Origin: a virus
Reading direction: 5' to 3' (one strand)
Length of the DNA stretch: 26,398 nt
IMG/VR virus record: IMGVR_UViG_3300023099_000017
Span: 1 to 26,398 of that record
Position 1 is the first letter of the stretch, and every line of letters starts with the position of its first letter. Positions 1 through 6,939 of the stretch are shown here, piece by piece. The notes beneath the pieces were generated by a model. That model did no database searches and had not been told where the DNA came from. It was given only the letters and a program-made list of their open reading frames with translations. The translations under genes and the position numbers were made by a program.

Positions 1-117
1 GCTCTGGGCTCCACCACCGGACACCACATCCTGTTTTGGGCTCTGGAAGCCTACAACAACACCAGCGGTGCTTCTCAACTCGTTCTGGCCCGTGTCGGCC
101 AGGGCACGATGCCGTAA
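1..117 (+). CDS. 3' end of a gene upstream of the major capsid gene (partial)
   Basis: An open frame enters from the left edge and stops at TAA 115-117. It gives the last 38 residues of a protein ending in VGQGTMP. It lies 12 nt before the major capsid gene on the same strand. In tailed phages that slot often holds a scaffold, protease or head decoration protein, but the visible fragment is too short to choose. No motif is recognisable. Confidence 0.6.
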   Translation, partial: ALGSTTGHHILFWALEAYNNTSGASQLVLARVGQGTMP

Positions 118-129
118 GGGGCTTCACAC

Positions 130-1185
130 ATGAAACTCGATCCCCGATCCTTCTCGGCGGAAGTCGTCGCCAACAGCAAGATTCACCAAAAGTGGTGGAG
201 CGAGCTGTCGGTGAATCGCCGTCACTTCCACAACACCGAGGACTACTACGCCTCGTTGTCCAACGGCGCGGCCATCCTGCCGCGCGACGCCTGGCAAGAC
301 CTCGACGCCACGACGGTTCGCGTGATGCGCGCCGACGAGGGCGAGGCCTGGATGCGGTACCTGATGCCGCTGGCCAAGTCGGTCAACGTGGGCAAGCTGG
401 TCCACCTCTATCGGACGTCCAGCGACCTCGCGAACCCGGTCAACCGCTCCATGAGCGGCCAAGTCCCGCAGGCGCTCGACAAGGTCCAGTACACCTATGC
501 GGGCGCTCCCGTGCCGATCTTCACCCACGGCTACGGTCGCGAGTGGCGCGAAATGGAAACCCTGCGCTCGGAGGGCTTCGACGCTCTGTCGGACGATCAG
601 GAAGCCAGCGCCGCGAAGATCAAGCGCGACATGGCCCTGTACTGCCTGGATGGTGACGCCACCATCTCGGTCAAGGGCTACAAGTCGTACGGCATTCGGA
701 CCCACCCGAACTCCAAGACGATCAACGTCGGCCCCTCGGGTGCCAACATCGACCTGACCTCGACCTCCACCACCGCCACCGCAATCGTCAACTTCTTCTC
801 CCAGACGGTCGGCGCGGCGATGGACTCCAACTACATCAACGAGAAGATCGTCGTTTTCGTCTCGCCGCAGATCTTCCGCAATCTGGACCGCCCCATCTCG
901 GACGGCGCCGGCTTGGTTCTCGGCACGATCCGCGAGCAAGTCCTGAAGGGCTCGCGCGTGGCGGCTATCGAGGAGACCTTCGAACTGACGGGGAACTCGT
1001 TCTTCGCCTTCGTTCCGAACCCCAAGTACATCCAGCCCATTGTCGGGATGGCTGTCGGAACCACGGCGATGCCGCGTCAATACCCCATGGCCAACTTCCA
1101 GTTCTTGCTGGCCGGCGCGATGGGTCTTCAGATCAAGGTCGATGCGAATAACCGGGGCGCCGTCTTCTACAGCATCTCGACCTAA
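130..1185 (+). CDS. Major capsid protein (HK97-fold, DUF6260-like)
   Basis: This 351-residue protein is probably the major head subunit that forms the icosahedral shell. Its length and general layout match the phage capsid family annotated as DUF6260/encapsulin-like: a short N-terminal arm, a long helix-rich middle (about residues 130-170), and a C-terminal half of alternating beta strands and glycine turns ending in FYSIST. The family call rests on remembered similarity, not a search. An AAGGGG Shine-Dalgarno sits about 8 nt before the ATG. A strong terminator follows directly at 1219-1249, as expected for a very highly expressed virion gene. The connector and neck genes downstream support a capsid role. 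No separate decoration or protease domain is visible. The long antisense ORF at 124-1080 is a codon-bias shadow. Confidence 0.85.
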   Translation: MKLDPRSFSAEVVANSKIHQKWWSELSVNRRHFHNTEDYYASLSNGAAILPRDAWQDLDATTVRVMRADEGEAWMRYLMPLAKSVNVGKLVHLYRTSSDLANPVNRSMSGQVPQALDKVQYTYAGAPVPIFTHGYGREWREMETLRSEGFDALSDDQEASAAKIKRDMALYCLDGDATISVKGYKSYGIRTHPNSKTINVGPSGANIDLTSTSTTATAIVNFFSQTVGAAMDSNYINEKIVVFVSPQIFRNLDRPISDGAGLVLGTIREQVLKGSRVAAIEETFELTGNSFFAFVPNPKYIQPIVGMAVGTTAMPRQYPMANFQFLLAGAMGLQIKVDANNRGAVFYSIST

Positions 1186-1218
1186 GCCACCTCGGCGGCA
1201 TCAGTAAGCGTTATGGCG

Positions 1219-1249
1219 AGGGCGGGGGTCACACCCCGCCCTTTTCTTT
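1219..1249 (+). terminator. Rho-independent terminator after the major capsid gene
   Basis: A perfect 8-bp stem, GGGCGGGG (1220-1227) with CCCCGCCC (1234-1241), closes a 6-nt loop and is followed by TTTTCTTT. The A-T pair 1219/1242 can extend it. This is a canonical intrinsic terminator for plus-strand transcription. It ends capsid transcription before the oppositely oriented gene at 1315-2193. Confidence 0.88.
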
Positions 1250-1314
1250 GGCCGCGCCTATGGCATGTCTTCGCCTTCAGAGGGGCACGGTCCCCACTAA
1301 GGAGAACGCGATTA

Positions 1315-2193
1315 TCAGTCGTATTTTCCTGGCGGCATGACGGCCCACCGGTCGCAGTCGTCTAGCGAAACAGTCCCGATCTTGGAATAGTCTTGACGGT
1401 TGATCGGGTGGGCGCATTCGCCGAACTCGCGCTTGCCGACCGTCCGCCAATGCATGGGCGAACCGTCGTCATGCTGTGCTTCGTCGTAGGTCAGGCTGTC
1501 GCCCTTGTAGAGGAAGAAGAACTGATCGCCGATCTTCACGCCAAGCTCGGCGTTGTCGTTCGTGACCCACTGGACGTCTCGCGCGCGCAGCAGACGGGGC
1601 TTGGTGCGCTCTTGCGCCCTGGCCGCCTCCATCATGGTCTTGACGTCCTCAAGCGTGAACGTCTCCCCCTCGATCAGTGCAACGGTCCCAAGCGCATCGC
1701 CGATCAGTTGTTCGTTGCGGTCCATCACGCCCAGCTTGGAGAAGTCGAACTCCGAGGCGGGGATTTCGGTGGGAGCCATGGGGACTTCCTTCGGGACGAA
1801 GATGCGGTTGAACTTCTTCGGGTCGGTGTACTCGGCCGCCGCGATCTCCTCGGGTGTAGCGAGGCGGAAGCTGCGCGCCGCGTACATGCGGTCGTCTTCA
1901 AGCGCGAGAACGGCAATGTTGGTCAGGCCGGGCGACGTCCCCGGCGCAGTCCCCTTAACCAACCTGACCTTTGAGTCGGGGTCGTACAAGTTGACCACGA
2001 AATCGCCTTCCACAAACTCCCCTGTCTTGGCGTAGAGTTCGAAGCGGGACGACATCCAGCTTTCTCCGATGCCCTCGACGTGGATGTCATTAGCCAGCGC
2101 TGCCCCTCGGACAGTATAGACCTGACCGAGCGTCAGAGGGCTATCGCCAGGGTTCACGCACTTCACGCGGTCGCCTACTTCAAACTTGGGCAT
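1315..2193 (-). CDS. Hypothetical protein with N-terminal SH3/KOW-like module
   Basis: This 292-residue protein is encoded against the surrounding head genes. I start it at ATG 2193 (MPKFEVGDRV) because GGAGAA lies just upstream. The longer frame back to 2334 would run into the upstream gene. Residues 3-52 (GDRVKCVN, LGQVYTV, WMSSRFEL) resemble the small 'GDxVxCV...GxxYxV...RFE' beta-barrel modules common in phage accessory proteins. Residues about 60-113 look like a degenerate second copy (GDFVVN, SKVRLVKG, RSFRLA), and a third tryptophan-rich segment lies near the C-terminus. No catalytic motif is visible. It follows 2216-2494 with a 22-nt gap and is probably transcribed from the promoter at 2538-2566. 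The function is unknown. An early host-interaction protein is a guess from its regulation only. Confidence 0.78.
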   Translation of the reverse strand: MPKFEVGDRVKCVNPGDSPLTLGQVYTVRGAALANDIHVEGIGESWMSSRFELYAKTGEFVEGDFVVNLYDPDSKVRLVKGTAPGTSPGLTNIAVLALEDDRMYAARSFRLATPEEIAAAEYTDPKKFNRIFVPKEVPMAPTEIPASEFDFSKLGVMDRNEQLIGDALGTVALIEGETFTLEDVKTMMEAARAQERTKPRLLRARDVQWVTNDNAELGVKIGDQFFFLYKGDSLTYDEAQHDDGSPMHWRTVGKREFGECAHPINRQDYSKIGTVSLDDCDRWAVMPPGKYD

Positions 2194-2215
2194 GATGGTT
2201 CTCCGGTTGGTGGGG

Positions 2216-2494
2216 TTAGGCGACTTCGAACCAATTGAAGTGGTCGCAGAAGGCCACATCAACCCATGCCATTGCGGCTTCTGGGGTCTCATACAGGCGC
2301 GAAGAAATGCATGACCCCGGAAGGGAGCTTTCAATGAAGGTCCATGAAACCGCCCAGCGCCTCGACGACGTGGCGGCGTCTGGGTAGACGCCTACTATGC
2401 GATGAACGCAATCAGCCGAGTCCAGCATAATCCAATCGAGGCTGTCCCGATGCCACTCACAGCGACGGCGCTTGAGGTCTTCAATCGAAATCAT
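2216..2494 (-). CDS. Small hypothetical protein, first gene of the reversed cassette
   Basis: This 92-residue protein begins MISIEDLKRR. The start at 2494 is chosen because the frame's only earlier in-frame Met (2566) lies in the promoter -35 element, so it would not be on the transcript. AGAGAGA upstream could be the ribosome site. The protein is rich in Trp, Cys and acidic residues in its C-terminal half (ends HFNWFEVA). It has no membrane segment, signal peptide or recognisable domain. It is the promoter-proximal partner of the 292-residue protein. Nothing in the sequence fixes a function. Confidence 0.65.
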   Translation of the reverse strand: MISIEDLKRRRCEWHRDSLDWIMLDSADCVHRIVGVYPDAATSSRRWAVSWTFIESSLPGSCISSRLYETPEAAMAWVDVAFCDHFNWFEVA

Positions 2495-2537
2495 TGGGCT
2501 GTCTCTCTGGCTAAGCGGCGGCGACCGCGTTAGCGAG

Positions 2538-2566
2538 ACTGTAGCGATGTGAAGGCCGATCTGCAA
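2538..2566 (-). promoter_or_regulatory. Sigma70-type promoter for the reversed cassette
   Basis: Read on the minus strand, TTGCAG (2566-2561), a 17-nt spacer and TACAGT (2543-2538) give a well-spaced -35/-10 pair. The predicted start is near 2531, about 37 nt before the ATG at 2494. The stretch TACAGTCTCG is repeated exactly at the second minus-strand promoter (26134-26162), which makes this much more credible than a chance match. Confidence 0.72.
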
Positions 2567-2575
2567 CCCGCTTGT

Positions 2576-2603
2576 TTGTCGTTGTGCTGCGTTTAGGTAT
2601 TGT
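2576..2603 (+). promoter_or_regulatory. Possible divergent promoter restarting late transcription
   Basis: TTGTCG (2576-2581), a 16-nt spacer and TATTGT (2598-2603) lie upstream of the plus-strand gene at 2653. The capsid transcript ends at 1249, so head and neck genes from 2653 onward need a promoter or antitermination, and this is the best candidate in the 158-nt gap. The match to consensus is only moderate. A small hairpin, GCGGC/GCCGC (2614-2618 and 2624-2628), follows in the leader. Confidence 0.35.
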
Positions 2604-2652
2604 CCCCCGGTAAGCGGCCCTTCGCCGCGTCACCGCTACAAGGAATTTCACC

Positions 2653-3057
2653 ATGACGAAGCGCATCCGCGTGAAACTGAAGCTGCCGACCGAGACCGCC
2701 ACCGGAACCGGTGTGTACGGCAAGGACGGCGTTGAATATCCGGTCGGCACGGTTCTGACGCTGCGGGAAGGCCAGACGTTCGAAGAAAGCGGCCTGATCA
2801 ACAAGGCCGATCCCCTGGACGGCGACGTCACGGAGGCCCATGAGCCTGTGACCAACCCGGCCGCCGAGCCCGAAGCTCCTACCGCGACCACCGGCTACAC
2901 CGTCACCGAGTCCGAGTCGGCCGGCTGGTGGGTCATCACCGACAAGGACGGCGCCCAGGTCGGCCCGAAGCTGCGGAAGGCTGATGCTGATGCGTTCTCG
3001 GCCCTGAAGCCCGACGAGCAAGACGAGTACGCCGCCCAGCACGTCGAAGCGGTCTAG
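2653..3057 (+). CDS. Hypothetical head-region protein
   Basis: This 134-residue protein starts at ATG 2653 behind an AAGGAA site. It is acidic, with a beta-rich N-terminal part (about residues 1-55, including VGTVLTLREGQ), a Pro/Glu/Ala linker (about 67-78), and a small C-terminal domain carrying TESESAGWWVITDKDG. I do not recognise the family. Its position between the capsid and connector genes suggests a minor virion or head-stabilising role. It is separated by only 3 nt from the next gene, so the two are probably co-translated. Confidence 0.72.
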   Translation: MTKRIRVKLKLPTETATGTGVYGKDGVEYPVGTVLTLREGQTFEESGLINKADPLDGDVTEAHEPVTNPAAEPEAPTATTGYTVTESESAGWWVITDKDGAQVGPKLRKADADAFSALKPDEQDEYAAQHVEAV

Positions 3058-3060
3058 GTC

Positions 3061-3318
3061 ATGCCTGGCTATCTCGTTGATTACGTCAACGGCCAGGGCG
3101 TTTACGCCCGCGTGGGGGCCGCTGGCGTGTTTACGGTGGCTGGCCAAGGCGTGGCGATCACGGCTGGCACTGCCGGGACTGTCACCCTGACCTTGTCAGG
3201 CGGCGGAACTCTGATCGTCACTGTCCCTGTGGGTACGACCATCTTGCCCCTGTCGATCGGTGCCTTTGCTGTCGGCACGGCCACGGGGGCGACCGCGCAG
3301 GCATTGTTCGCCACCTAG
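3061..3318 (+). CDS. Small Gly/Thr/Val-rich protein, possible head decoration
   Basis: This 85-residue protein is almost entirely beta-prone: runs of Thr, Val, Gly and Ala, with no Cys, Trp or Lys and very few charged residues. That composition is typical of small phage surface or decoration proteins, but no family is recognised. It begins 3 nt after the preceding stop and has only a weak ribosome site, so it probably depends on translational coupling. A long hairpin follows 29 nt after its stop. A decoration role is inferred from position and composition alone. Confidence 0.65.
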   Translation: MPGYLVDYVNGQGVYARVGAAGVFTVAGQGVAITAGTAGTVTLTLSGGGTLIVTVPVGTTILPLSIGAFAVGTATGATAQALFAT

Positions 3319-3347
3319 CGCGACAATCTGCCCCAGGTTGTGGCAGG

Positions 3348-3390
3348 AACGGCAGGCCCTAAGCCTCGTTTTGGCTTGGAGCCTGCCGTT
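3348..3390 (+). terminator. Long hairpin / attenuator before the head-fibre gene
   Basis: AACGGCAGGC (3348-3357) is perfectly complementary to GCCTGCCGTT (3381-3390). The stem continues inward through AAGCC/GGCTT with one C-A mismatch, giving about 18 paired positions around a 7-nt loop. A short T-rich tail (TTTGT) follows. It lies inside the head operon, so partial termination or mRNA processing is more likely than full termination. Confidence 0.65.
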
Positions 3391-3409
3391 TGTATGTGGG
3401 GGAGCGAAA

Positions 3410-3979
3410 ATGTACGCATGGTCTACGCCGAGCGAAGCGGCGGCATCCCCGAACCTCGCGCCCTACGCCCTAAAGACAGAGATTCCAGTTCTCACGCCGT
3501 ATGCGCTCAAGACCGAACTCCCTAGCCTTTCGGGATATGCACTAACCTCCCAGATTCCCAGCCTTGCGGGCTATGCTCTAACGTCGGCTATCCCATCGCC
3601 TGCGTCGTCTGCGCCGCCTTCTGTGGCCGATGCCAGCGCCAAGGGGGCCGCGACACAATACGCGCTCGCGGACCACACGCACGCCTCCAAGACGCGCAAG
3701 GACCGAGTCCAGAGCGATGCGGCCGGGCTAATCACTTGGACGTTCAATCCCGCCTTTGACGTCGGCGTAGTCCCAAGGGTTTGCGCGATTGCCGAGACCA
3801 CTTCCGGCGTTACGGATGTCATCAACGTCCAAGTGGAAGGCACGCCCACGAACACAGGCTGCACCCTTCGCGTGACGCGCACGCAGCGATCAGTCGTCGC
3901 CTTAATCGGGCTAACGATCCTGTCGATCCCATCATCTCCGGGCGCGACCTGGGTTCACTGCTTTGCGGTGACTTCCTAG
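3410..3979 (+). CDS. Probable head fibre protein with 12-residue tandem repeats
   Basis: This 189-residue protein starts at ATG 3410 with GGGGAG 6 nt upstream. The longer frame from 3260 overlaps the previous gene and the hairpin. Residues 17-64 are four gapless 12-residue repeats (PYALKTEIPVLT, PYALKTELPSLS, GYALTSQIPSLA, GYALTSAIPSPA), the pattern of a trimeric fibrous stalk. An ALADHTHA motif, common in phage fibre proteins, follows near residues 84-91. The rest is a beta-rich C-terminal knob (about 95-189). The location among capsid and connector genes, away from the tail-fibre cluster, points to a fibre on the capsid surface rather than on the tail. A tail fibre cannot be excluded. Confidence 0.7.
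   Translation: MYAWSTPSEAAASPNLAPYALKTEIPVLTPYALKTELPSLSGYALTSQIPSLAGYALTSAIPSPASSAPPSVADASAKGAATQYALADHTHASKTRKDRVQSDAAGLITWTFNPAFDVGVVPRVCAIAETTSGVTDVINVQVEGTPTNTGCTLRVTRTQRSVVALIGLTILSIPSSPGATWVHCFAVTS
3458..3601 (+). repeat. Four tandem 36-bp repeats in the head-fibre gene
   Basis: The segment encodes four exact-length 12-residue units with consensus (P/G)YAL(K/T)(T/S)x(I/L)Px(L/P)x. Copies 1-2 resemble each other most, as do copies 3-4, which suggests stepwise duplication. Codons differ between copies, so the repeat is conserved mainly as protein. Confidence 0.85.
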
Positions 3980-4040
3980 CTGGTTTGCCGCTAAGCCGTT
4001 CTAGCGCTAAATGGGGTTCACACCTCAAGGGATGGCGCAA

Positions 4041-4541
4041 ATGGGCTATGGCGACGACACTGAGTTCAATGCGTGGCTCTCAGCTCGGGGCTATTCGCTC
4101 CCAGCCTCGCCGCCGACCGCCGCTCAACTGCGACAGATCGGTTCCGACTACATCGACGGCACGTATGGGAACCGCTTCACGGGATACCCCACCGGGGGTT
4201 TTGCTCAAGAGCGCGCATGGCCGCGAACGAACGGCATCACGACCAACTGTCAGCCGATCCCGGCCGACGTCATTCCCTTGGCGGTCATCAACGCCTCGTA
4301 TGCGGCGGCCTATCAAGAGGCCGTGGCCCCCGGTTCTCTGAGTGTGACCACCGGCTCTGAAGGCGCCATCAAGCGCGAGAAGGTCGGCCAGCTAGAAGTC
4401 GAATACGCTGGGGCCTCGTCGTCGGCCTCCATCGTCACGACCTCGCCCATCCTGTCGTCGGTTGACGGGCTTCTCGCGCCCTACCTGCGGCCTGATCCGA
4501 ACACGTTTTCGCCGCTTCTGCTGCTGGCTATCGGAGAATGA
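4041..4541 (+). CDS. Head-tail connector / gp6-like adaptor (DnaT-like family)
   Basis: This 166-residue protein belongs by pattern to the phage family usually named 'DnaT-like ssDNA-binding protein', which sits in the HK97 gp6-like head-tail adaptor slot. The signature runs from GYGDDTEFNAWL to GSDYIDGTYG and ends in a helical C-terminus (residues about 80-110, then VDGLLAPYL). I choose ATG 4041 because AAGGG (4027-4031) is 9 nt upstream; ATG 4011 has no ribosome site and ATG 4032 abuts AAGGG. The protein probably forms the ring below the portal. Its stop overlaps the next start (ATGA, 4538-4541), so the connector proteins are translationally coupled. Confidence 0.75.
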   Translation: MGYGDDTEFNAWLSARGYSLPASPPTAAQLRQIGSDYIDGTYGNRFTGYPTGGFAQERAWPRTNGITTNCQPIPADVIPLAVINASYAAAYQEAVAPGSLSVTTGSEGAIKREKVGQLEVEYAGASSSASIVTTSPILSSVDGLLAPYLRPDPNTFSPLLLLAIGE

Positions 4542-4867
4542 GCGCCTTCAACTACGCCCGCAGCCAAGCCCTTGCCGAAAAGCTCATCACGCGCTTCGGC
4601 CAAGTCGGCAAACATCGACGCGGCGCAACCGATACGCCCATCAAACTGGCCGTGCTCGAATACACCGCCCGCGAGATGGACGGGACGCGGGTTCAAGTCG
4701 GCGACCGGCGTATCTACATCAGCCCCATTGGTGCGCCGTCCGACATCAAGGCCGGTGACAAGATCATCGACGCGGCTGGCGTTCCGTATGTCGTCGTTGT
4801 GGCCTCTCCGCTATCGCCTGCGGGCATCGTGGCGTATTGGGACGTCCAGGGCCGGGGGCCGCGCTAG
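4538..4867 (+). CDS. Head closure / head-tail adaptor protein
   Basis: This 109-residue protein starts inside the ATGA overlap with the gp6-like gene. It has an N-terminal helix (about 3-20), then a compact beta-barrel-like part with KLAVLEYTAR, RIYISPIG, KAGDKIIDAAGVPYVVVV and AYWDVQGRGPR. That order, and the location just after a gp6-like adaptor, fit the head-closure (Hc1, HK97 gp7/SPP1 gp16-like) proteins that seal the DNA channel and provide the tail docking site. The assignment is from size, fold pattern and order. A search for remote structural homologues would test it. Confidence 0.65.
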   Translation: MSAFNYARSQALAEKLITRFGQVGKHRRGATDTPIKLAVLEYTAREMDGTRVQVGDRRIYISPIGAPSDIKAGDKIIDAAGVPYVVVVASPLSPAGIVAYWDVQGRGPR

Positions 4868-5947
4868 ATGCCCTCCAAGGCCTCCGTATTTGAGAAGCTT
4901 CTTGATCAGTACGCGCCCGGCCTAGCGCGTGAGTTTCGCAACGCCATCGCCGACGTTGCTAAGACGGCCGACCGCCAGCGGATGCTTGCGGCCCTTGAGA
5001 ACGGCAACATAGAGCAAGCGGTTGCTGCGGTTGGTCTAGACCCTCTCGACTTTGGCGGCTTCGAAGAGTTGTTCCGCCAGGCCTTCATTGACGCTGGACG
5101 GCGCGAGGCCGCCGACATGCCGCTTATGGAGGGCAACTTCGGCCAGCCGATCCGAATGCGGTTCAGTGGGCGCCATCCTGTCGCGGAAGATTGGCTCCGA
5201 GAACACGCCGCATCCATGCTGACCGAAGTGGTGGACGACACAAAGGCCGCTATGCGCGCCACGATGGCCAGGGGGCTTGCGGAAGGCAAGAACCCGACCG
5301 CTATAGTCCCCGAGGTCGTGGGGCGCATTAACCGGACTACAGGCAAGCGAGAGGGTGGCGTTCTGGGCCTAACAACGGCTCAAGAGCAGTGGGTTGCCAA
5401 TGCTGAGCGTCAGATGGCCAGCGGAGACCCTGCCGAGTTGAGCGACTACCTCGGTCGCGAGCTTCGGGACCGCCGCTTTGACCGATCCATCGCCAAGGCC
5501 TTGCGCGACGGGAAGCCGGTTCCGAAGGCTACGGCGGATAAGGCGCTGGCCTCTTATCGCAACCGCCTCTTAGCCTACCGCGCCAAGGTCATCGGTCGAA
5601 CAGAGACCATGACGGCCCTTAACAAGGGCGCTTACTCCGCATGGGAACAGGGCGTGGCCGATGGCACATATCAGGCTGACCGCATCCGCAAGGCCTGGAA
5701 GGATTCCCATGACATCCGTGTCCGCCATGATCACGCGGTTCTAGGGTCGCGTTCGGCTATCCCGTTCAACGAGCCGTTTGTCTCGCCCAACGGAGATCGG
5801 ATGATGTATCCCATGGACCGAAGCCTCGGGGCTCGGGCTCAGTCGATCATCGCTTGCCGCTGTTGGGTCATCTACTCGTACGCCAATGATAACGCGCCCG
5901 TATTCGACAGCCGAGGGCGCATCGACTTCTTCAAGGACGTTGCGTGA
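4868..5947 (+). CDS. Minor head / head morphogenesis protein (SPP1 gp7, Mu F-like)
   Basis: This 359-residue protein starts immediately after the previous stop. Residues about 235-335 carry the signature of the phage Mu F / SPP1 gp7 head morphogenesis family: RTETMTALNKGAYSAW (244-259), then WKDSHDIRVRHDH (277-289), a GxxxxxPxD-like stretch (309-317) and a terminal CRC (330-332). The N-terminal half is helical with DUF-type character. These proteins are packaged in the procapsid, interact with the portal and influence DNA ejection. The gene normally follows the portal gene and precedes the capsid; here it lies after the connector genes, which is unusual. It overlaps the next gene by 1 nt (TGATG). 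Confidence 0.83.
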   Translation: MPSKASVFEKLLDQYAPGLAREFRNAIADVAKTADRQRMLAALENGNIEQAVAAVGLDPLDFGGFEELFRQAFIDAGRREAADMPLMEGNFGQPIRMRFSGRHPVAEDWLREHAASMLTEVVDDTKAAMRATMARGLAEGKNPTAIVPEVVGRINRTTGKREGGVLGLTTAQEQWVANAERQMASGDPAELSDYLGRELRDRRFDRSIAKALRDGKPVPKATADKALASYRNRLLAYRAKVIGRTETMTALNKGAYSAWEQGVADGTYQADRIRKAWKDSHDIRVRHDHAVLGSRSAIPFNEPFVSPNGDRMMYPMDRSLGARAQSIIACRCWVIYSYANDNAPVFDSRGRIDFFKDVA

Positions 5948-6486
5948 TGGTCGCGAAGTTTTCGGACCTCGTCACGCAGTTCTGCAAGGAAACGCCCGAA
6001 CGAATGACCGCTGTGTTCCGTGACAGCATCCAGACTTTCGTTGAGGTGATGCAGGAACCTGGGCCATCGGTAGCGACAACGAAGATGGCCATATCGCGCG
6101 GCAAGTTGAGTAAGGGGCGGCGAGCAAGCAAGAAGCAGTATGGCCCCATTTCCAACCCCGGAGGGTATGGCAACCTCCCTGTTGATACAGGGTTCCTCCG
6201 CGCTTCCCTGGTCGCCACGCTTGGTAAAACCCCCTCGGGAACGCTTCGGGATAATCCTAGTGGGCGCCGTCGAAGCTATGACCCATCCAAGATTAACCTG
6301 ACTATCGCCCAAGCGACGTTGGATGAGGGCATCAGTTTCGCCTATACGGCTTCGTACGCGTACTATGTCGAGATGGGATCGCGTGGCCATGCGGGCAGGC
6401 GGTTTGTTGGTCTAGCCGTGCAGCGATGGCCGCAGATTGTAAGTCGCTCGGCTCGTCAGTTGGAATATCGGGTGAACAATGGCTGA
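5947..6486 (+). CDS. HK97 gp10-like neck / tail completion protein
   Basis: This 179-residue protein carries the hallmarks of the HK97 gp10 family: an early helical part (1-36), PVDTGFLRASL (78-88), a variable loop, and the C-terminal YAYYVEMGSRGHAGRRF block. Such proteins act at the head-tail interface or in tail completion. I start at ATG 5947, which overlaps the preceding TGA; GTG 5944 is an alternative adding one residue. The C-terminus overlaps the next gene by 8 nt. The neighbouring head closure and tail terminator genes give the classic order for the neck module. Confidence 0.78.
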   Translation: MVAKFSDLVTQFCKETPERMTAVFRDSIQTFVEVMQEPGPSVATTKMAISRGKLSKGRRASKKQYGPISNPGGYGNLPVDTGFLRASLVATLGKTPSGTLRDNPSGRRRSYDPSKINLTIAQATLDEGISFAYTASYAYYVEMGSRGHAGRRFVGLAVQRWPQIVSRSARQLEYRVNNG

Positions 6487-6883
6487 TCAGGCTGACATCT
6501 ACGCCGCATTGAAGGCCAAGGCCGATGCTGTGGCCGCTGCATTGGATCTGCCCGCGTCAATCGATGACGCCAGTTTCACGCCCCCTTTCGTTGATGGCGA
6601 TCTTCCGCCGTTCCTCCGCTTCGACTTCTTCAACAATGCGCCATTCTGGCAGGGCTTGAACCAAGGCCGCATTGATCAAGGCCTGATGCAGGTAAACGTG
6701 ATCGTCGGATATGGCTTCGACCGCCAAGACGCCTACGCCTACGTTGACCAGATCATCGCCCTTTACCCCAACGCCGCACGCATCGGGGGAGTTGTGAAGG
6801 TCCAAGGCGCAAGCTGGGTTGCGACGCCGATAGTCGAACCCGACCGGACAACGTATCCTGTCACCGTTTCGTGGTCTGCCTGA
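6479..6883 (+). CDS. Tail terminator protein (DUF4128-like)
   Basis: This 134-residue protein fits the tail-terminator family of siphophages (lambda gpU/DUF4128 type). It has an N-terminal helix (ADIYAALKAKADAVAAAL), a central strand pair (PPFLRFDFF; QGLMQVNVIVGYG), a helix (DAYAYVDQIIALYPN) and final strands (KVQGASWVATPIVEPDRTTYPVTVSWSA). It would cap the growing tail tube and join it to the head. It sits exactly between the gp10-like gene, which it overlaps by 8 nt, and the tail tube gene. A 56-nt gap with a weak GC-rich inverted repeat (6882-6908) precedes the tube gene. Confidence 0.75.
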   Translation: MADQADIYAALKAKADAVAAALDLPASIDDASFTPPFVDGDLPPFLRFDFFNNAPFWQGLNQGRIDQGLMQVNVIVGYGFDRQDAYAYVDQIIALYPNAARIGGVVKVQGASWVATPIVEPDRTTYPVTVSWSA

Positions 6884-6939
6884 CCCGGAAAGCCCATGAT
6901 CCGGGGTCGGGCGCCCCTACAACCCGAATGGAGCCTTAA

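Noticed and set aside
124-1080. 318-residue minus-strand ORF opposite the capsid gene
   Set aside because: Exact antisense of a strongly supported gene in GC-rich DNA. The translation is a Val/Arg/Gly/Asp-rich shadow with no ribosome site or family likeness.
3458-3601. Tandem repeats considered as a CRISPR array or iterons
   Set aside because: The repeats are in frame, encode regular 12-residue fibre units, differ at codon level and have no spacers.
6882-6908. GC-rich inverted repeat between the tail terminator and tail tube genes
   Set aside because: The stem needs a bulged G, has no T-tract and overlaps the stop codon. It is too weak to list as a regulatory feature.
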